A stretch of 64,000 bases of DNA, taken from NCBI GenBank assembly GCA_016790965.1, contig JAEUNZ010000044.1:18657-82656 (forward strand), written 5' to 3'. How positions within the stretch are numbered: the stretch's first letter is position 1; each line of letters starts with the position of its first letter. The stretch is from SSSZ01 sp016790965 (GTDB lineage Bacteria; Pseudomonadota; Gammaproteobacteria; Burkholderiales; Rhodocyclaceae). Both the position numbers and the translations under genes were made by a program. Positions 1-11,422 of this stretch are shown here, one piece after another. The notes under the pieces were generated by a model, which made no database searches, was not told the origin of the DNA, and saw only the letters and a program-made list of their open reading frames with translations.

Positions 1-2474
<2,474 letters not shown>

Positions 2475-2534
2475 GGCTTGATGGTCGATTCCTGGTGCTG
2501 CGGGATTGAATCCGGCGCGAAGTTTAGGGTGCGT

Positions 2535-3179
2535 TTAGAGTTCCGAAAGTCCACGCCGGATGGCGTAACGCACCAGTCCGGGAATGTCGCCTATGCCCAG
2601 GCGGTTCATGATCTGGGCACGGTAGGTCTCGATGGTCTTGACGCTGACGCCGAGGCTGAAAGCGATTTCCTTGGTGCGCATGCCCTCCGCGATCATCTTC
2701 AGCACTTCCCGCTGGCGGGGGGTGAGGCCATCCCGGGTGTCCGAAGTCTGCACCCGCTCCAGGTAGGCGTCCACCACCGGACGTGAAATGGCCGCCGGCA
2801 GCCAGGTGCCGCCCGCCAGCACGGCGCGGATGGCCAGTTCCATTTCCTGAGGAGCGGCGTTCTTCAGCACGAAACCGGAGGCCCCCAGGCGCATGGCCGA
2901 AATGACGTGCTCCTCGGTGTCGTACATGGTCAGGATGATGACCCGTATGGCCGGGTTGGTGCTGACGATCTTCTCCAGGGCCTGTAAACCCGTGATGCCC
3001 GGCATGGCGATGTCGAGCAGGGCGACATCGGGCTGCAGGCGGCAGGCCAGGTCGATGGCTTCGGCGCCGTTGGCGGTGTCGGCCACCACCTCGAAATCGG
3101 CGACTTCGTTGAGAAGGCGCAGGATTCCGGCTCGGACAAGGTTGTGGTCGTCGGCGACGAGAATGCGGATGGGCGTCAT
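2535..3179 (-). CDS. NarL/FixJ-type response regulator
   Basis: A 214-residue protein with an N-terminal receiver (acidic pair D10-D11, phospho-acceptor D56 in DVALLDIAMPG) and a C-terminal LuxR-type helix-turn-helix (about residues 150-195, LTPRQREVLKMIAEG...KTIETYRAQIM). Its ATG overlaps the stop codon of the upstream kinase in an ATGA arrangement, so the two are translationally coupled and form a cognate two-component pair. The family binds DNA as dimers and controls nearby or metabolic genes. The target regulon cannot be read from this window. Confidence 0.93.
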   Translation of the reverse strand: MTPIRILVADDHNLVRAGILRLLNEVADFEVVADTANGAEAIDLACRLQPDVALLDIAMPGITGLQALEKIVSTNPAIRVIILTMYDTEEHVISAMRLGASGFVLKNAAPQEMELAIRAVLAGGTWLPAAISRPVVDAYLERVQTSDTRDGLTPRQREVLKMIAEGMRTKEIAFSLGVSVKTIETYRAQIMNRLGIGDIPGLVRYAIRRGLSEL

Positions 3180-4969
3180 TGCAGGTTAGGGGGAGCGTAA
3201 AAAAGGGTGGCGACTTCGGTTCCGGCTCCTGGCCTGGATTCTATGCGGAAACGGCCGCCGACGGTGGCGACCCGTTCCCGCATGCCCAGGAGGCCGAGGG
3301 AATTGAGGCGGCGAGAGCGTTCCAGGGCTTCTTCGGCGGCGAAGCCGACGCCGTCGTCGCGGATGCGCAGGCCGAGGCCCGTGGCATCGAATTCCAGGCA
3401 GACATGGATTTCCTGGGCGCGGGCATGGCGCAGGGCATTGGACAGGGCTTCCTGGGCGATGCGGAAGGCAGCCAGTTCCACGTCCGGATGGAAGCGGGTG
3501 GCGCCGATCCCGTCGTCCAGGCGAATTCCGACCACGTCGGCGCGGGGCAGTTTGTCGATGTGCCAGCGCAAGGCCGCCGCCAGGCCAAGGTCGTCCAGCA
3601 AGGGCGGGCGCAGACGGCGGGAAATGTCGCGGGTCGTTTCGAGGATCGACTTCACCGTGAGGCGGGCCTCCCAGAGAGCGGCCTGGGCCTTGGGCGCCGG
3701 CCCCATGTGGCGGGCGCACTGGTCCAGGGCCAGTTCCAGGGCAGCCAGATCCTGGCCGACGTGGTCGTGCAGTTCCCGGGAAAGTGCAAGCCGTTCTTCT
3801 TCCTGGAAGACCAACTGCCGGGCGGCCAGGGTCTTCACCTGGCACAGGGCCAAATGCTCGGCGTCCTTGGCGTGGTGGATGTCGCTGATATCGTGGTAGG
3901 CCACCACCGCGCCGCCGGCCGGAAAGGCGACCGGCGTCACGGTCATCGCGAACCACAGCACCTCGCCCGCCGGAGACTCGCAGCGGCACTCGCCGCGGAA
4001 GTGCTCGGTACGTCCGTGCAGCACTTCGAGGATGCCGGTGTAGACCCAGTTGTCGCTGTCGTGGTCCGCCCGGCAGGCGTCCAGGAGATTCGCCCCTACG
4101 GCGGTCCCTGCGAGTTGTCCGGCGTCGGTGCAGTGGTGCAGGGCGAATTCCCGCCAGGATTCGTTGATGGCGACGATCGCCCCGTCGCGGTCGATGACGG
4201 CCATTTGGGCGGGAACCGAGTCCAGCACCGCTTGGCTCAGGGTATGGGCCGCGTGCAGATTCCGCTCGTAGTGCAGGCGCTGGCTGATGTCGTGGACGAT
4301 GGCCATGGTGCTTCCATCGCCCTCGCGGGAGATGAGCGCTTCCACCTCGGCCGGCTGTCCGTCCCGGCGACGCAGGCGCCAGCGGGTGGTCAGCCCGTCC
4401 GACGCCCGGGTGCTGGCCAGATATTCGCGCAGGCGGGCGTGATCGCCCGCGTCGACGATGCGGTAGGCGTCCAGCCCCAGGATCTCCTCGCGGGAATATC
4501 CGGTCAGTGCGCAGAAGGCCGGGTTGGCGTCCTGGTAGCGGCCCCGGCCGTCGAGATAGACGATCCCGGCGCGGGAGCGCTCGAACAGCCGGCGGTGGCG
4601 GACGTTACCCGCGAGGCGTTCGGCGAGCCTTTCCTTCTGGCTCAGGCGATGGGCGAATACGCTGAACAGGACGCCGGTCGCCGCGAAGATCGCCATCTGG
4701 ATGCCCAGGGCAGCCTCCGCTGGCGTCTCCGCCACCTGAGCCGGAACCAGATAGAAACCGGCCAGGGCGGTGGCCAGCAGCGTGGCCCCCATGCCGCCCC
4801 AGAGTCCACCGATCAGCGCGGCGACGAAGACCGCCGGGTAAAAGAGCACCCAGGCAAAGGGGCGCAGGGTTTCCCAGAAGGCAAGTTCGACTCCCATGGC
4901 GAGCGCCGGCAGCGCCAGGGCGCCGATGAAACCGACCGATGAACTGTCGTGGAAACCGTGAGGGCCCAT
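3176..4969 (-). CDS. Membrane sensor histidine kinase with PAS domains, HisKA_3 (NarX/UhpB type)
   Basis: The start is set at the ATG at 4969 (597 residues), preceded by GGAAAGG at good spacing. The frame stays open upstream to 5374, but that extension is low-complexity and unlike a protein N-terminus. Several hydrophobic segments at residues about 10-105 resemble a small integral sensor module. Two PAS domains follow (about 125-245 and 250-370), then a dimerisation/phospho-acceptor helix with ELHDHVGQDL typical of HisKA_3, and HATPase_c with NALRHA and DDGVGF. It is coupled by ATGA to the LuxR-type regulator downstream, so it most likely phosphorylates that protein. The ligand is unknown. 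Confidence 0.9.
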   Translation of the reverse strand: MGPHGFHDSSSVGFIGALALPALAMGVELAFWETLRPFAWVLFYPAVFVAALIGGLWGGMGATLLATALAGFYLVPAQVAETPAEAALGIQMAIFAATGVLFSVFAHRLSQKERLAERLAGNVRHRRLFERSRAGIVYLDGRGRYQDANPAFCALTGYSREEILGLDAYRIVDAGDHARLREYLASTRASDGLTTRWRLRRRDGQPAEVEALISREGDGSTMAIVHDISQRLHYERNLHAAHTLSQAVLDSVPAQMAVIDRDGAIVAINESWREFALHHCTDAGQLAGTAVGANLLDACRADHDSDNWVYTGILEVLHGRTEHFRGECRCESPAGEVLWFAMTVTPVAFPAGGAVVAYHDISDIHHAKDAEHLALCQVKTLAARQLVFQEEERLALSRELHDHVGQDLAALELALDQCARHMGPAPKAQAALWEARLTVKSILETTRDISRRLRPPLLDDLGLAAALRWHIDKLPRADVVGIRLDDGIGATRFHPDVELAAFRIAQEALSNALRHARAQEIHVCLEFDATGLGLRIRDDGVGFAAEEALERSRRLNSLGLLGMRERVATVGGRFRIESRPGAGTEVATLFYAPPNLQ

Positions 4970-5484
4970 CACTTGAGCCTTTCCGAGCGGCGACGGCCAT
5001 GCTGCGCGGCCTGGCTCACCCCTCGCTGGGCCAAGGACGTAACACACCCGGGGTCGCATTGCGCGATGCCCTTCCTGCACCTTGAAACCTGTCGCCCGAT
5101 TGAATTGGGTCTGTACCGTGAAGACAACATTTGTCGGCCCTGGTTCCTGTTCCGGACCCACGCGCTCTCCACACCCTGTTGTCGGGCTTCGAGGGCGCGC
5201 CCCCCTTGATTCGCGAAGCCCGGATTGTCGGCCATCGGCGGGCATGCACCAATCGGAACAACCCGGGGCCGGTCCTTCGATATTCCCGAAGCCCGGCCGG
5301 TGGGCTTTTGCGGCTGGAGCATCGGGTCGCGATCTGTCAGAATCGCGCCGATCGTCCTGAACGGTGCGGCACATGGCTTGCCCCGCCCCGCGGAACTACG
5401 GCGCACTGGGTGGGGGAGGGGGGCACGGCAGGGCGCGGCAACATTGGGGATGGTCTCGATCCATGCCCGTTCGGGGAAAGCGAC
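4970..5484. other. 515-bp intergenic region between divergent genes; no gene recognised
   Basis: No convincing coding sequence is visible; the open frames here are extensions of the flanking genes with atypical composition. It must hold divergent promoters for the sensor kinase and rmuC. Two hairpins can be drawn: an 8-bp perfect stem GGGCTTCG/CGAAGCCC (5184-5191 with 5214-5221) and a weak AAGCCC/GGGCTT stem followed by TT (5289-5307). Neither is a strong terminator. Confidence 0.4.
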
Positions 5485-6822
5485 ATGGCAACGGGTGTGG
5501 AACTGGCGATCTTGGTGGCCCTGGCAGCAGTGCTTGCGCTCCAGGTTTGGACCCTGCGGCGGGCCGGTGGCCGAGACGCACAACTGGCCGAAGCGCTCAC
5601 CGCCATGCTGGAAACCCAGGCCCGCGCCCTCGAGCGCCTGGAACGGGAACTGCGGGAGGAACTGGCCCGCGCCCGGCGCGAAGACGCCGACGCTGCCTTC
5701 CGGGACCGGGAAGAGCAGGCCCGTTCTGCCACCCAGTTGAGCCAGACCGTCTCAGCGCAGCTCACCGGCCTGGGCGCCCTGCAAGGGGAACGCCTGGAAG
5801 GCTTTGCCCGGGAGCTCAACCGTTTTTCCCTGGGACTGGACGAGCGCTTCGAGCGCCTCAAGGCGGCAGTGGAAGGCCGGCTCACCGCCCTCCAGGCGGA
5901 CAACGCGACCAGGCTCGAAGCCATGCGCCAGACGGTGGACGAAAAGCTGCACGCCACCCTGGAGCAGCGTCTGGGCGAATCCTTCAAATTGGTCAGCGAC
6001 CGCCTGGAGCAGGTCCATCGCGGGCTGGGGGAAATGCATACCCTGGCGGTGGGGGTGGGAGATCTGAAGCGCGTGCTGACCAATGTGAAGACCCGCGGCA
6101 CCTGGGGCGAGGTCCAACTGGCGGCCCTGCTGGAACAGTTGCTCACCGCGGATCAGTTTTCCGCCAATGTGGCGACGCGGCCGGGCAGCGCGGAACGGGT
6201 CGATTTCGCCATCCGCCTGCCGGGTAAGGACGATGGCGCCGAGGTCTGGCTGCCCCTGGACGCCAAATTTCCCATCGAGGACTGGCAGCGGCTCCTGGAC
6301 GCGCAGGAGCGGGGCGACGTCCCGGCCATGGACGAAGCAGCCCGTGCCATCGAGGGCCGCCTCAAGCTGGAGGCCCGCAGCATCCGCGAAAAGTACGTGG
6401 CACCGCCCCATACCACCGATTTCGCCATTCTCTATCTGCCGGTGGAAGGGCTCTACGCTGAGGCTCTGCGCCGACCGGGGCTGAGCGAAACCCTGCAGCG
6501 CGAGTGGCGGGTGAGCCTGGCCGGGCCGACCACCCTGGCCGCGCTGCTCAACAGTCTGCAGATGGGCTTCCGCACCCTGGCCATCGAGCAGCGTTCGGCG
6601 GAGGTCTGGGCCATCCTCGGTGCGGTGAAGACCGAGTTTGGCAAGTTCGGCGAGGCCCTGGCCCACACCCGCAAGAAGCTGGAGGAAGCAAGCAGCAGCA
6701 TCGGCAAGGCGGAGACCCGTACCCGCGTGCTGTCCAGGAAACTGAAGGAAGTGGAGGCATTGCCGGTGGCGGAAAGCGAGCGGCTCATCGGCGAGGCGGA
6801 TTTCGATGCCGACGCAGAGTGA
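5485..6822 (+). CDS. rmuC: RmuC-family DNA recombination protein
   Basis: A 445-residue protein. One N-terminal membrane segment (about residues 3-22) is followed by a long Glu/Arg-rich coiled coil (about 30-190) and then the conserved RmuC nuclease-like domain, recognisable by VKTRGTWGEVQLAALLEQLL, DAKFPIEDW and GPTTLAALLNSL. RmuC limits inversions at short inverted repeats and resembles restriction-endonuclease folds. The start ATG at 5485 follows GGGGAAAG; the frame is open further upstream but without RmuC-like sequence. The 3' end overlaps the next gene by 17 bp, suggesting an operon through the kinase gene at 7255. Confidence 0.93.
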   Translation: MATGVELAILVALAAVLALQVWTLRRAGGRDAQLAEALTAMLETQARALERLERELREELARARREDADAAFRDREEQARSATQLSQTVSAQLTGLGALQGERLEGFARELNRFSLGLDERFERLKAAVEGRLTALQADNATRLEAMRQTVDEKLHATLEQRLGESFKLVSDRLEQVHRGLGEMHTLAVGVGDLKRVLTNVKTRGTWGEVQLAALLEQLLTADQFSANVATRPGSAERVDFAIRLPGKDDGAEVWLPLDAKFPIEDWQRLLDAQERGDVPAMDEAARAIEGRLKLEARSIREKYVAPPHTTDFAILYLPVEGLYAEALRRPGLSETLQREWRVSLAGPTTLAALLNSLQMGFRTLAIEQRSAEVWAILGAVKTEFGKFGEALAHTRKKLEEASSSIGKAETRTRVLSRKLKEVEALPVAESERLIGEADFDADAE

Positions 6823-7258
6823 GCTGGAAGCCGCCTACCGGGCGACGACCTATCGTGTCTTCCTGCCCGGCGGCGTGCGGGAGCTGCGCATCGGGACGCG
6901 GGACGACAGGCTGGTCGCCTGGCTGGCCGGCGAAGGCGCCGCGGACTGGGCGGTGCTGACGGCGTGCAACCCGGCGTCGGTGAGGCTGGGCGAGGAGGAA
7001 AACCGCCTGCGCCAGGCGGCGCTCGAAGTCGCCCTTCTGGAAATGGGGCTGGAACCCTACACGGCCGAGAACGTGGCCGACGATGCCGGCTGGCCGGTGG
7101 AGGAAAGCTGCTTCGTGACAGGTTTGCCGGCCGACGCTGCCCTTGGACTGGCGGCGCGCTTCGGGCAGAACGCCCTGGTGTGCGGCGCGGCCGAAGGCAT
7201 GCCCCGGCTGCTGTGGGTCACGCCGGCGGTAGACGGTGAGGAGAGCGAGGGTCGATGA
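6806..7258 (+). CDS. DUF3293 domain protein
   Basis: A 150-residue protein matching the DUF3293 pattern: an opening YRATTYRVFLP, a central LTACNPAS followed by an NRLRQAALE helix, and a late ESCFVTGLP block. The biochemical role of the family is unknown. It overlaps rmuC by 17 bp and the following kinase gene by 4 bp (ATGA), so the three genes are probably co-transcribed. No signal peptide or membrane segment is visible. Confidence 0.85.
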   Translation: MPTQSELEAAYRATTYRVFLPGGVRELRIGTRDDRLVAWLAGEGAADWAVLTACNPASVRLGEEENRLRQAALEVALLEMGLEPYTAENVADDAGWPVEESCFVTGLPADAALGLAARFGQNALVCGAAEGMPRLLWVTPAVDGEESEGR

Positions 7259-9624
7259 GCAAGATCGGGCGTTTCGAACTGCGGCGGGAACTGGGGCGCG
7301 GAGCCCAGAGCGTCGTCTATCTGGGATTCGATCCCCAACTGCAACGTGAAGTGGCCATCAAGACCCTTCACCTGGCCGGAGCAGTCCCGGGACAGGCGGC
7401 GGCTCTGCTGCAGGAAGCGCGCACCGTGGGGCGCTTGCGCCATCCCAATCTGGTGCCCATCTTCGAAGCGGGCGAGCAGGGAGGGGAGCCCTACCTGGTG
7501 TTCGAGTATGTGCCGGGTACGACCCTGGCCGCCTTTCTCAAGACCAGCGGGGCTCTGCCGCCGGCCCGGGCCGTGGGCCTCCTGCGCCCCATCCTCGAAG
7601 CCCTGGAGCACGCCCACCGCCAGGGTATCGTCCATCGCGATCTCAAGCCTGCCAACATCCTGCTGGACGAGGACGGCACCCCCCGGGTCATGGATTTCGG
7701 CATTGCCGCGCGCCTTGCCGGCAGCGGAGAAGGGGCGGACCAATACAGCGGTACGCCGGCCTACATGGCGCCCGAGTACATTGCCGAGCACAAGGTCACA
7801 CCGCGGGGCGATGTCTTTGCGGCCGGCCTCGTCCTGTACGAACTGCTCACCGGCGAGCGGGCAGCGGGGGCCAGGGAGACGCCGGCCGTCCTGCGCCGCA
7901 TCGTCGATACTGATCTGCGCCTGCCGCAAGGGGGCGTCGATGGACGCCTCGCCGCCATCGTGCACAAGGCCCTGTCTCGGGATGCGGAGTTGCGCTACCA
8001 GAGCGCCGCCCAGTTCGGCGAGGCGCTGGATGCCTACCTGGATCCGGGCGAAGAAGTGGCGCCCCGGGGAGAGGGGCGGCAGGCCACGCTGGATTTCCTC
8101 CTGCGCCGCATGCGGCACAAGAGCGACTTTCCTGCCCTCTCCGAGTCGGTCAGCGCCATCAACAAGATCGCCAACAGCGAGATGGAGAGCATCAGCAAGC
8201 TGTCCAATTCCATCCTCAAGGACTTCGCCCTGACCAACAAGCTGCTGCGCTTCGTCAATTCCGCTTACTTCCGCCCGGCCGGCGGCGGCAATATCAGCAC
8301 GGTGTCCCGGGCGGTCATCGTCCTGGGCTTCGAGGCGGTGCGCAACATCGCCGTCACCGTGCTCCTCTTCGAGCACCTGCAGAACAAGGGCAACGCCAAT
8401 CTCCTGAAGGAAGAATTCCTGCGTGCCAATCTGGCCGGCATCCTGGCCCGGGATCTGGGGACCGCGGCCCAGATGAAGGATTTGGAGCAGACCTTCATCT
8501 GTGCCCTGTTCCATAACCTGGGGCGCCTGCTGTCGCAGTATTACTTTCCCGACGAAAGCGACGAAATCCGCCTGCTGGCCGGCCAGGGGGATTTGAGCGA
8601 GGAGCAGGCGGCGCTCCGGGTGCTTGGCATCGGCTTCGAGGATCTCGGCTTGGCCATCGCCCGCCAGTGGGGCTTTCCGGCCCTCATCGTCAATTCCATG
8701 CGCAAGCTGCCTGCCGGGCCCCTAAAGAAGCCGGCGAGCCAGGAAGATCGGCTCCAGGTGCTTTCCGGCATGGCCAACGAATTGTGCGTGGTCATCGCCC
8801 AGGCGGGACCGGAGGCCCGGGAACGGGAGCTGAAGAAGGCACTGGCGCGCTTCAGCCCCGCGGTCAGCCTGGACAAGAAGGACGTCGAGGAGGCGATGGG
8901 CCGCTCGATCGAACAGGTGGGGGAATTCGCCCGCATCGTGCACCTGGGGGTGCAGCAGACGGCCTTCGGTGGCCAGATGCGGCAGTTCCTCGACCGCGGC
9001 GGCGAGGCGCCGCTGCCGGACGACACGGTAGCCGACGATACCGTCCTGGGGGAGCGCGGCCTGTACAGCGCCGAAACCGCGGCGAACGGCAGCGACGCGC
9101 CGGCCGGAGAGGACGCCCAGGCCATCCTGGCCGCCGGTATCCAGGACATCAGCAATACCCTGGTCGACGGCTTCAAGCTCAACGACATCCTGCGCATCAT
9201 CCTGGAGACCATGTACCGCGCCATGGGCTTCAAGCGTGTGATCCTGTGCATCAAGGACGCCCGGGCAGGCACCATGCAGGGTCGTTTCGGCTTCGGTCCG
9301 GATGCCAACGAGGTGGCCAAGGCCTTTCGCTTTCCGCTTTCCTTCACGCCGGACATTTTTCACGCCGCGACTTCGAAGGGGGTGGATCTCCTCATCAGCG
9401 ACATCGACGATCCCAAGATCGCCCCCCGCATCCCGGCGTGGTACCGCAAGGCCATTCCGGCCCGGAGCTTCGTGCTCTTTCCCCTCAACATCAAGGGGGC
9501 TCCGGTGGCCCTCATCTACGCCGATCAGGATCGCGCTGGCCAGATCGTGCTGCCGGACCGGGAGCTTTCATTGCTGCGCACCCTGCGCAACCAGGCCGTC
9601 CTGGCTATCAAGCAGGGGGGCTGA
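7255..9624 (+). CDS. Serine/threonine protein kinase fused to HDOD and GAF domains
   Basis: A 789-residue three-part signalling protein. The N-terminal Hanks-type kinase (residues about 7-265) has a glycine loop (LGRGAQSVVYLG), the ATP lysine in VAIKTL, catalytic HRDLKPANILL and DFG, so it looks active. An HDOD domain follows (about 285-490; DFPALSESVSAINKIANSE and a conserved ALFHNLGR). A C-terminal GAF domain (about 615-785) follows a linker. No transmembrane helix is seen. HDOD proteins usually take part in regulatory or second-messenger signalling. It is coupled by ATGA to the DUF3293 gene. Substrates cannot be inferred. Confidence 0.9.
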   Translation: MSKIGRFELRRELGRGAQSVVYLGFDPQLQREVAIKTLHLAGAVPGQAAALLQEARTVGRLRHPNLVPIFEAGEQGGEPYLVFEYVPGTTLAAFLKTSGALPPARAVGLLRPILEALEHAHRQGIVHRDLKPANILLDEDGTPRVMDFGIAARLAGSGEGADQYSGTPAYMAPEYIAEHKVTPRGDVFAAGLVLYELLTGERAAGARETPAVLRRIVDTDLRLPQGGVDGRLAAIVHKALSRDAELRYQSAAQFGEALDAYLDPGEEVAPRGEGRQATLDFLLRRMRHKSDFPALSESVSAINKIANSEMESISKLSNSILKDFALTNKLLRFVNSAYFRPAGGGNISTVSRAVIVLGFEAVRNIAVTVLLFEHLQNKGNANLLKEEFLRANLAGILARDLGTAAQMKDLEQTFICALFHNLGRLLSQYYFPDESDEIRLLAGQGDLSEEQAALRVLGIGFEDLGLAIARQWGFPALIVNSMRKLPAGPLKKPASQEDRLQVLSGMANELCVVIAQAGPEARERELKKALARFSPAVSLDKKDVEEAMGRSIEQVGEFARIVHLGVQQTAFGGQMRQFLDRGGEAPLPDDTVADDTVLGERGLYSAETAANGSDAPAGEDAQAILAAGIQDISNTLVDGFKLNDILRIILETMYRAMGFKRVILCIKDARAGTMQGRFGFGPDANEVAKAFRFPLSFTPDIFHAATSKGVDLLISDIDDPKIAPRIPAWYRKAIPARSFVLFPLNIKGAPVALIYADQDRAGQIVLPDRELSLLRTLRNQAVLAIKQGG

Positions 9625-9636
9625 CTAGAACACGCC

Positions 9637-10467
9637 CTACCAGAGTTTGTACCAGGGCGTCTTGCGCTCCAGGCCTTCCTTGTAATAGCGGCTGTCGGGG
9701 AAGTTCTTGCGCATGACACGGTCGGCGTCGTCGCGCAGTTCGTTCATGCCCAGCTTGTCGTAGGAGATGACCATGATGAAGAGCGCTTCTTCGAGCGCCG
9801 GTGCGCCGGAATAGGATTTCAGGGCGACCTGGGAGCGGTTGGCGGCGGCGATGTAGGCGCCACGCTTGAAGTAGTAGCGGGCCACGTGGACTTCCTGGGA
9901 GGCCAGCGCATTCACCAGGTAGTTCATGCGCAGGATGGCGTCCGGCGTGTACTTGCTGTTGGGGAAACGGGCCACCAGTTCCTTCAAGGCTTCGAAGGAC
10001 TCCTTGGCCGATTTGGGATCCCGTTCGCTGGGATCCTGATCGCTCAGGTAGCCCAGGAAACCCTGATCCTCGTTGAAACCGACCAGACCCTTGAGGTAAT
10101 ACACGTAATCCACTGCGGGGTGGTTGGGGTGCAGTTTGATGAAGCGGTCGCAGGCGGCGATGGCCGCCAGGGGCTCGGCGCCCTTCCAGTAGACGTAGCC
10201 CAGTTCGAGTTGGGCCTGCTGGGCATAGCGCCCGTAGGGGAAGCGGGCTTCCAGCTTTTCCAGGAGCTTGGCGGCCTTTTCCCAGGCCCCATCGGCCTGG
10301 GCATCCCGCGCCTCGTTGTAGAGCTTGGAAGCGGACCAGCCGGCAGTTTCGTCCTTGACCTCGGGTAGAAGGCTGCAGCCCGCGATGAGGCAGGCCAGGA
10401 ATACGACCGCGAGGCGGTGGAGGAGGCGAGCGAATGGGGGGGTGAATGCGGCTACACTGCGCATCAT
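9637..10467 (-). CDS. bamD: Outer-membrane assembly lipoprotein BamD
   Basis: A 276-residue lipoprotein with signal peptide and lipobox LIAGC (lipidated Cys31), followed by TPR-like helices (WSASKLYNEARDAQADGAWEKA, ARFPYGRYAQQAQLELGYVYW, FPNSKYTPDAILRMNYL). BamD is the essential BamA partner in beta-barrel insertion. Its length and the divergent rluD-pgeF genes match the conserved proteobacterial neighbourhood. The start is ATG 10467 or the adjacent ATG 10464; no later start would leave an intact signal peptide. The start codon overlaps that of rluD on the other strand. Confidence 0.95.
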   Translation of the reverse strand: MMRSVAAFTPPFARLLHRLAVVFLACLIAGCSLLPEVKDETAGWSASKLYNEARDAQADGAWEKAAKLLEKLEARFPYGRYAQQAQLELGYVYWKGAEPLAAIAACDRFIKLHPNHPAVDYVYYLKGLVGFNEDQGFLGYLSDQDPSERDPKSAKESFEALKELVARFPNSKYTPDAILRMNYLVNALASQEVHVARYYFKRGAYIAAANRSQVALKSYSGAPALEEALFIMVISYDKLGMNELRDDADRVMRKNFPDSRYYKEGLERKTPWYKLW

Positions 10468-11422
10468 GAATATTTCCGTGGAAAACGGCGGCGATTATAG
10501 CCCAATCGCCGTTCACCGCCTGATTGCCCCGGATTCCGCCTCGGGACGCCGCCTCGACCAGGTTTTGGCCGAACTCCTGCCCGAACATTCCCGGGCTCGC
10601 CTGCAGGCCTGGGTCAAGGAGGGACGAGTGACGGTGGATGGCAGTATCGAGCCTGAAGGGAAGCGCCGACTGAAAGGGGGCGAGACGCTGCTCCTCGCAC
10701 CCGGGGTGGACTCCAGGGCGGCGGCGGGGACTCCGGAGGACATCCCCCTTGCCGTGGTCTTCGAGGACGATGCCCTGCTGGTGATCGACAAGCCGGCGGG
10801 GCTGGTGGTCCATCCCGGCAGCGGCAATTGGAGCGGCACGCTGATGAACGCCCTGCTGCACCGTTGCCCCGAACTGGCCGAAGTTCCTCGGGCCGGTATC
10901 GTGCACCGGCTGGACAAGGAGACCAGCGGCCTGCTGGTGGTCGCCCGCAGCCTGGCCGCCCAGACCGACCTGGTGCGCCAGCTTCAGGCCCGCAGCGTCA
11001 AGCGCCAATATCTGGCGGTGGCAGCGGGTGGCCTGGAGAGGGACGGTCAGGTGGAGGCCCCCATCGGTCGCCATCCCGTGCAGCGAACCCGCATGGCAGT
11101 GGTCAGCGAGGGGCGGGGCGGTAAGCCCGCCCTGACGCGCTACCGGATTCTGGAACGCTTTGCCCGCTGCACCCTGGTGGAGTGCTCCCTGGAGACCGGG
11201 CGTACCCACCAGATCCGTGTCCACATGGCATCCATTGGCCATCCCTTGGTAGGGGATCCGGTCTATGGTCGGGGGAATCCGAAAATACCGGCCTTCCACC
11301 GCCAGGCCCTGCACGCGGCTCGCCTGGGGCTGGTCCATCCGGGCAGCGGGGCACGTCTGGAATGGCAGAGCCCCCTGCCCGGGGATTTCAACGCCCTCCT
11401 GGAGACCCTGCGTGGCAGCTGA
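10466..11422 (+). CDS. rluD: 23S rRNA pseudouridine synthase RluD
   Basis: A 318-residue protein with an N-terminal S4-like RNA-binding domain (GRRLDQVLAELLPEHSRARL, about residues 28-75) and an RluA-type catalytic domain with HRLDKETSGLLVVA containing the catalytic Asp. E. coli RluD modifies helix 69 positions 1911, 1915 and 1917. The ATG at 10466 was chosen; GTG at 10478 is also possible and would still leave enough residues before GRRLDQ. A TACACT hexamer at 10453-10458 would put transcription start almost on the ATG. It overlaps pgeF by 11 bp, as in many proteobacteria. Confidence 0.95.
   Translation: MNISVENGGDYSPIAVHRLIAPDSASGRRLDQVLAELLPEHSRARLQAWVKEGRVTVDGSIEPEGKRRLKGGETLLLAPGVDSRAAAGTPEDIPLAVVFEDDALLVIDKPAGLVVHPGSGNWSGTLMNALLHRCPELAEVPRAGIVHRLDKETSGLLVVARSLAAQTDLVRQLQARSVKRQYLAVAAGGLERDGQVEAPIGRHPVQRTRMAVVSEGRGGKPALTRYRILERFARCTLVECSLETGRTHQIRVHMASIGHPLVGDPVYGRGNPKIPAFHRQALHAARLGLVHPGSGARLEWQSPLPGDFNALLETLRGS

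Noticed and set aside
3179..4942. A 587-codon plus-strand frame opposite the sensor kinase
   Set aside because: The minus-strand kinase has complete PAS, HisKA_3 and HATPase motifs; the forward frame has none.
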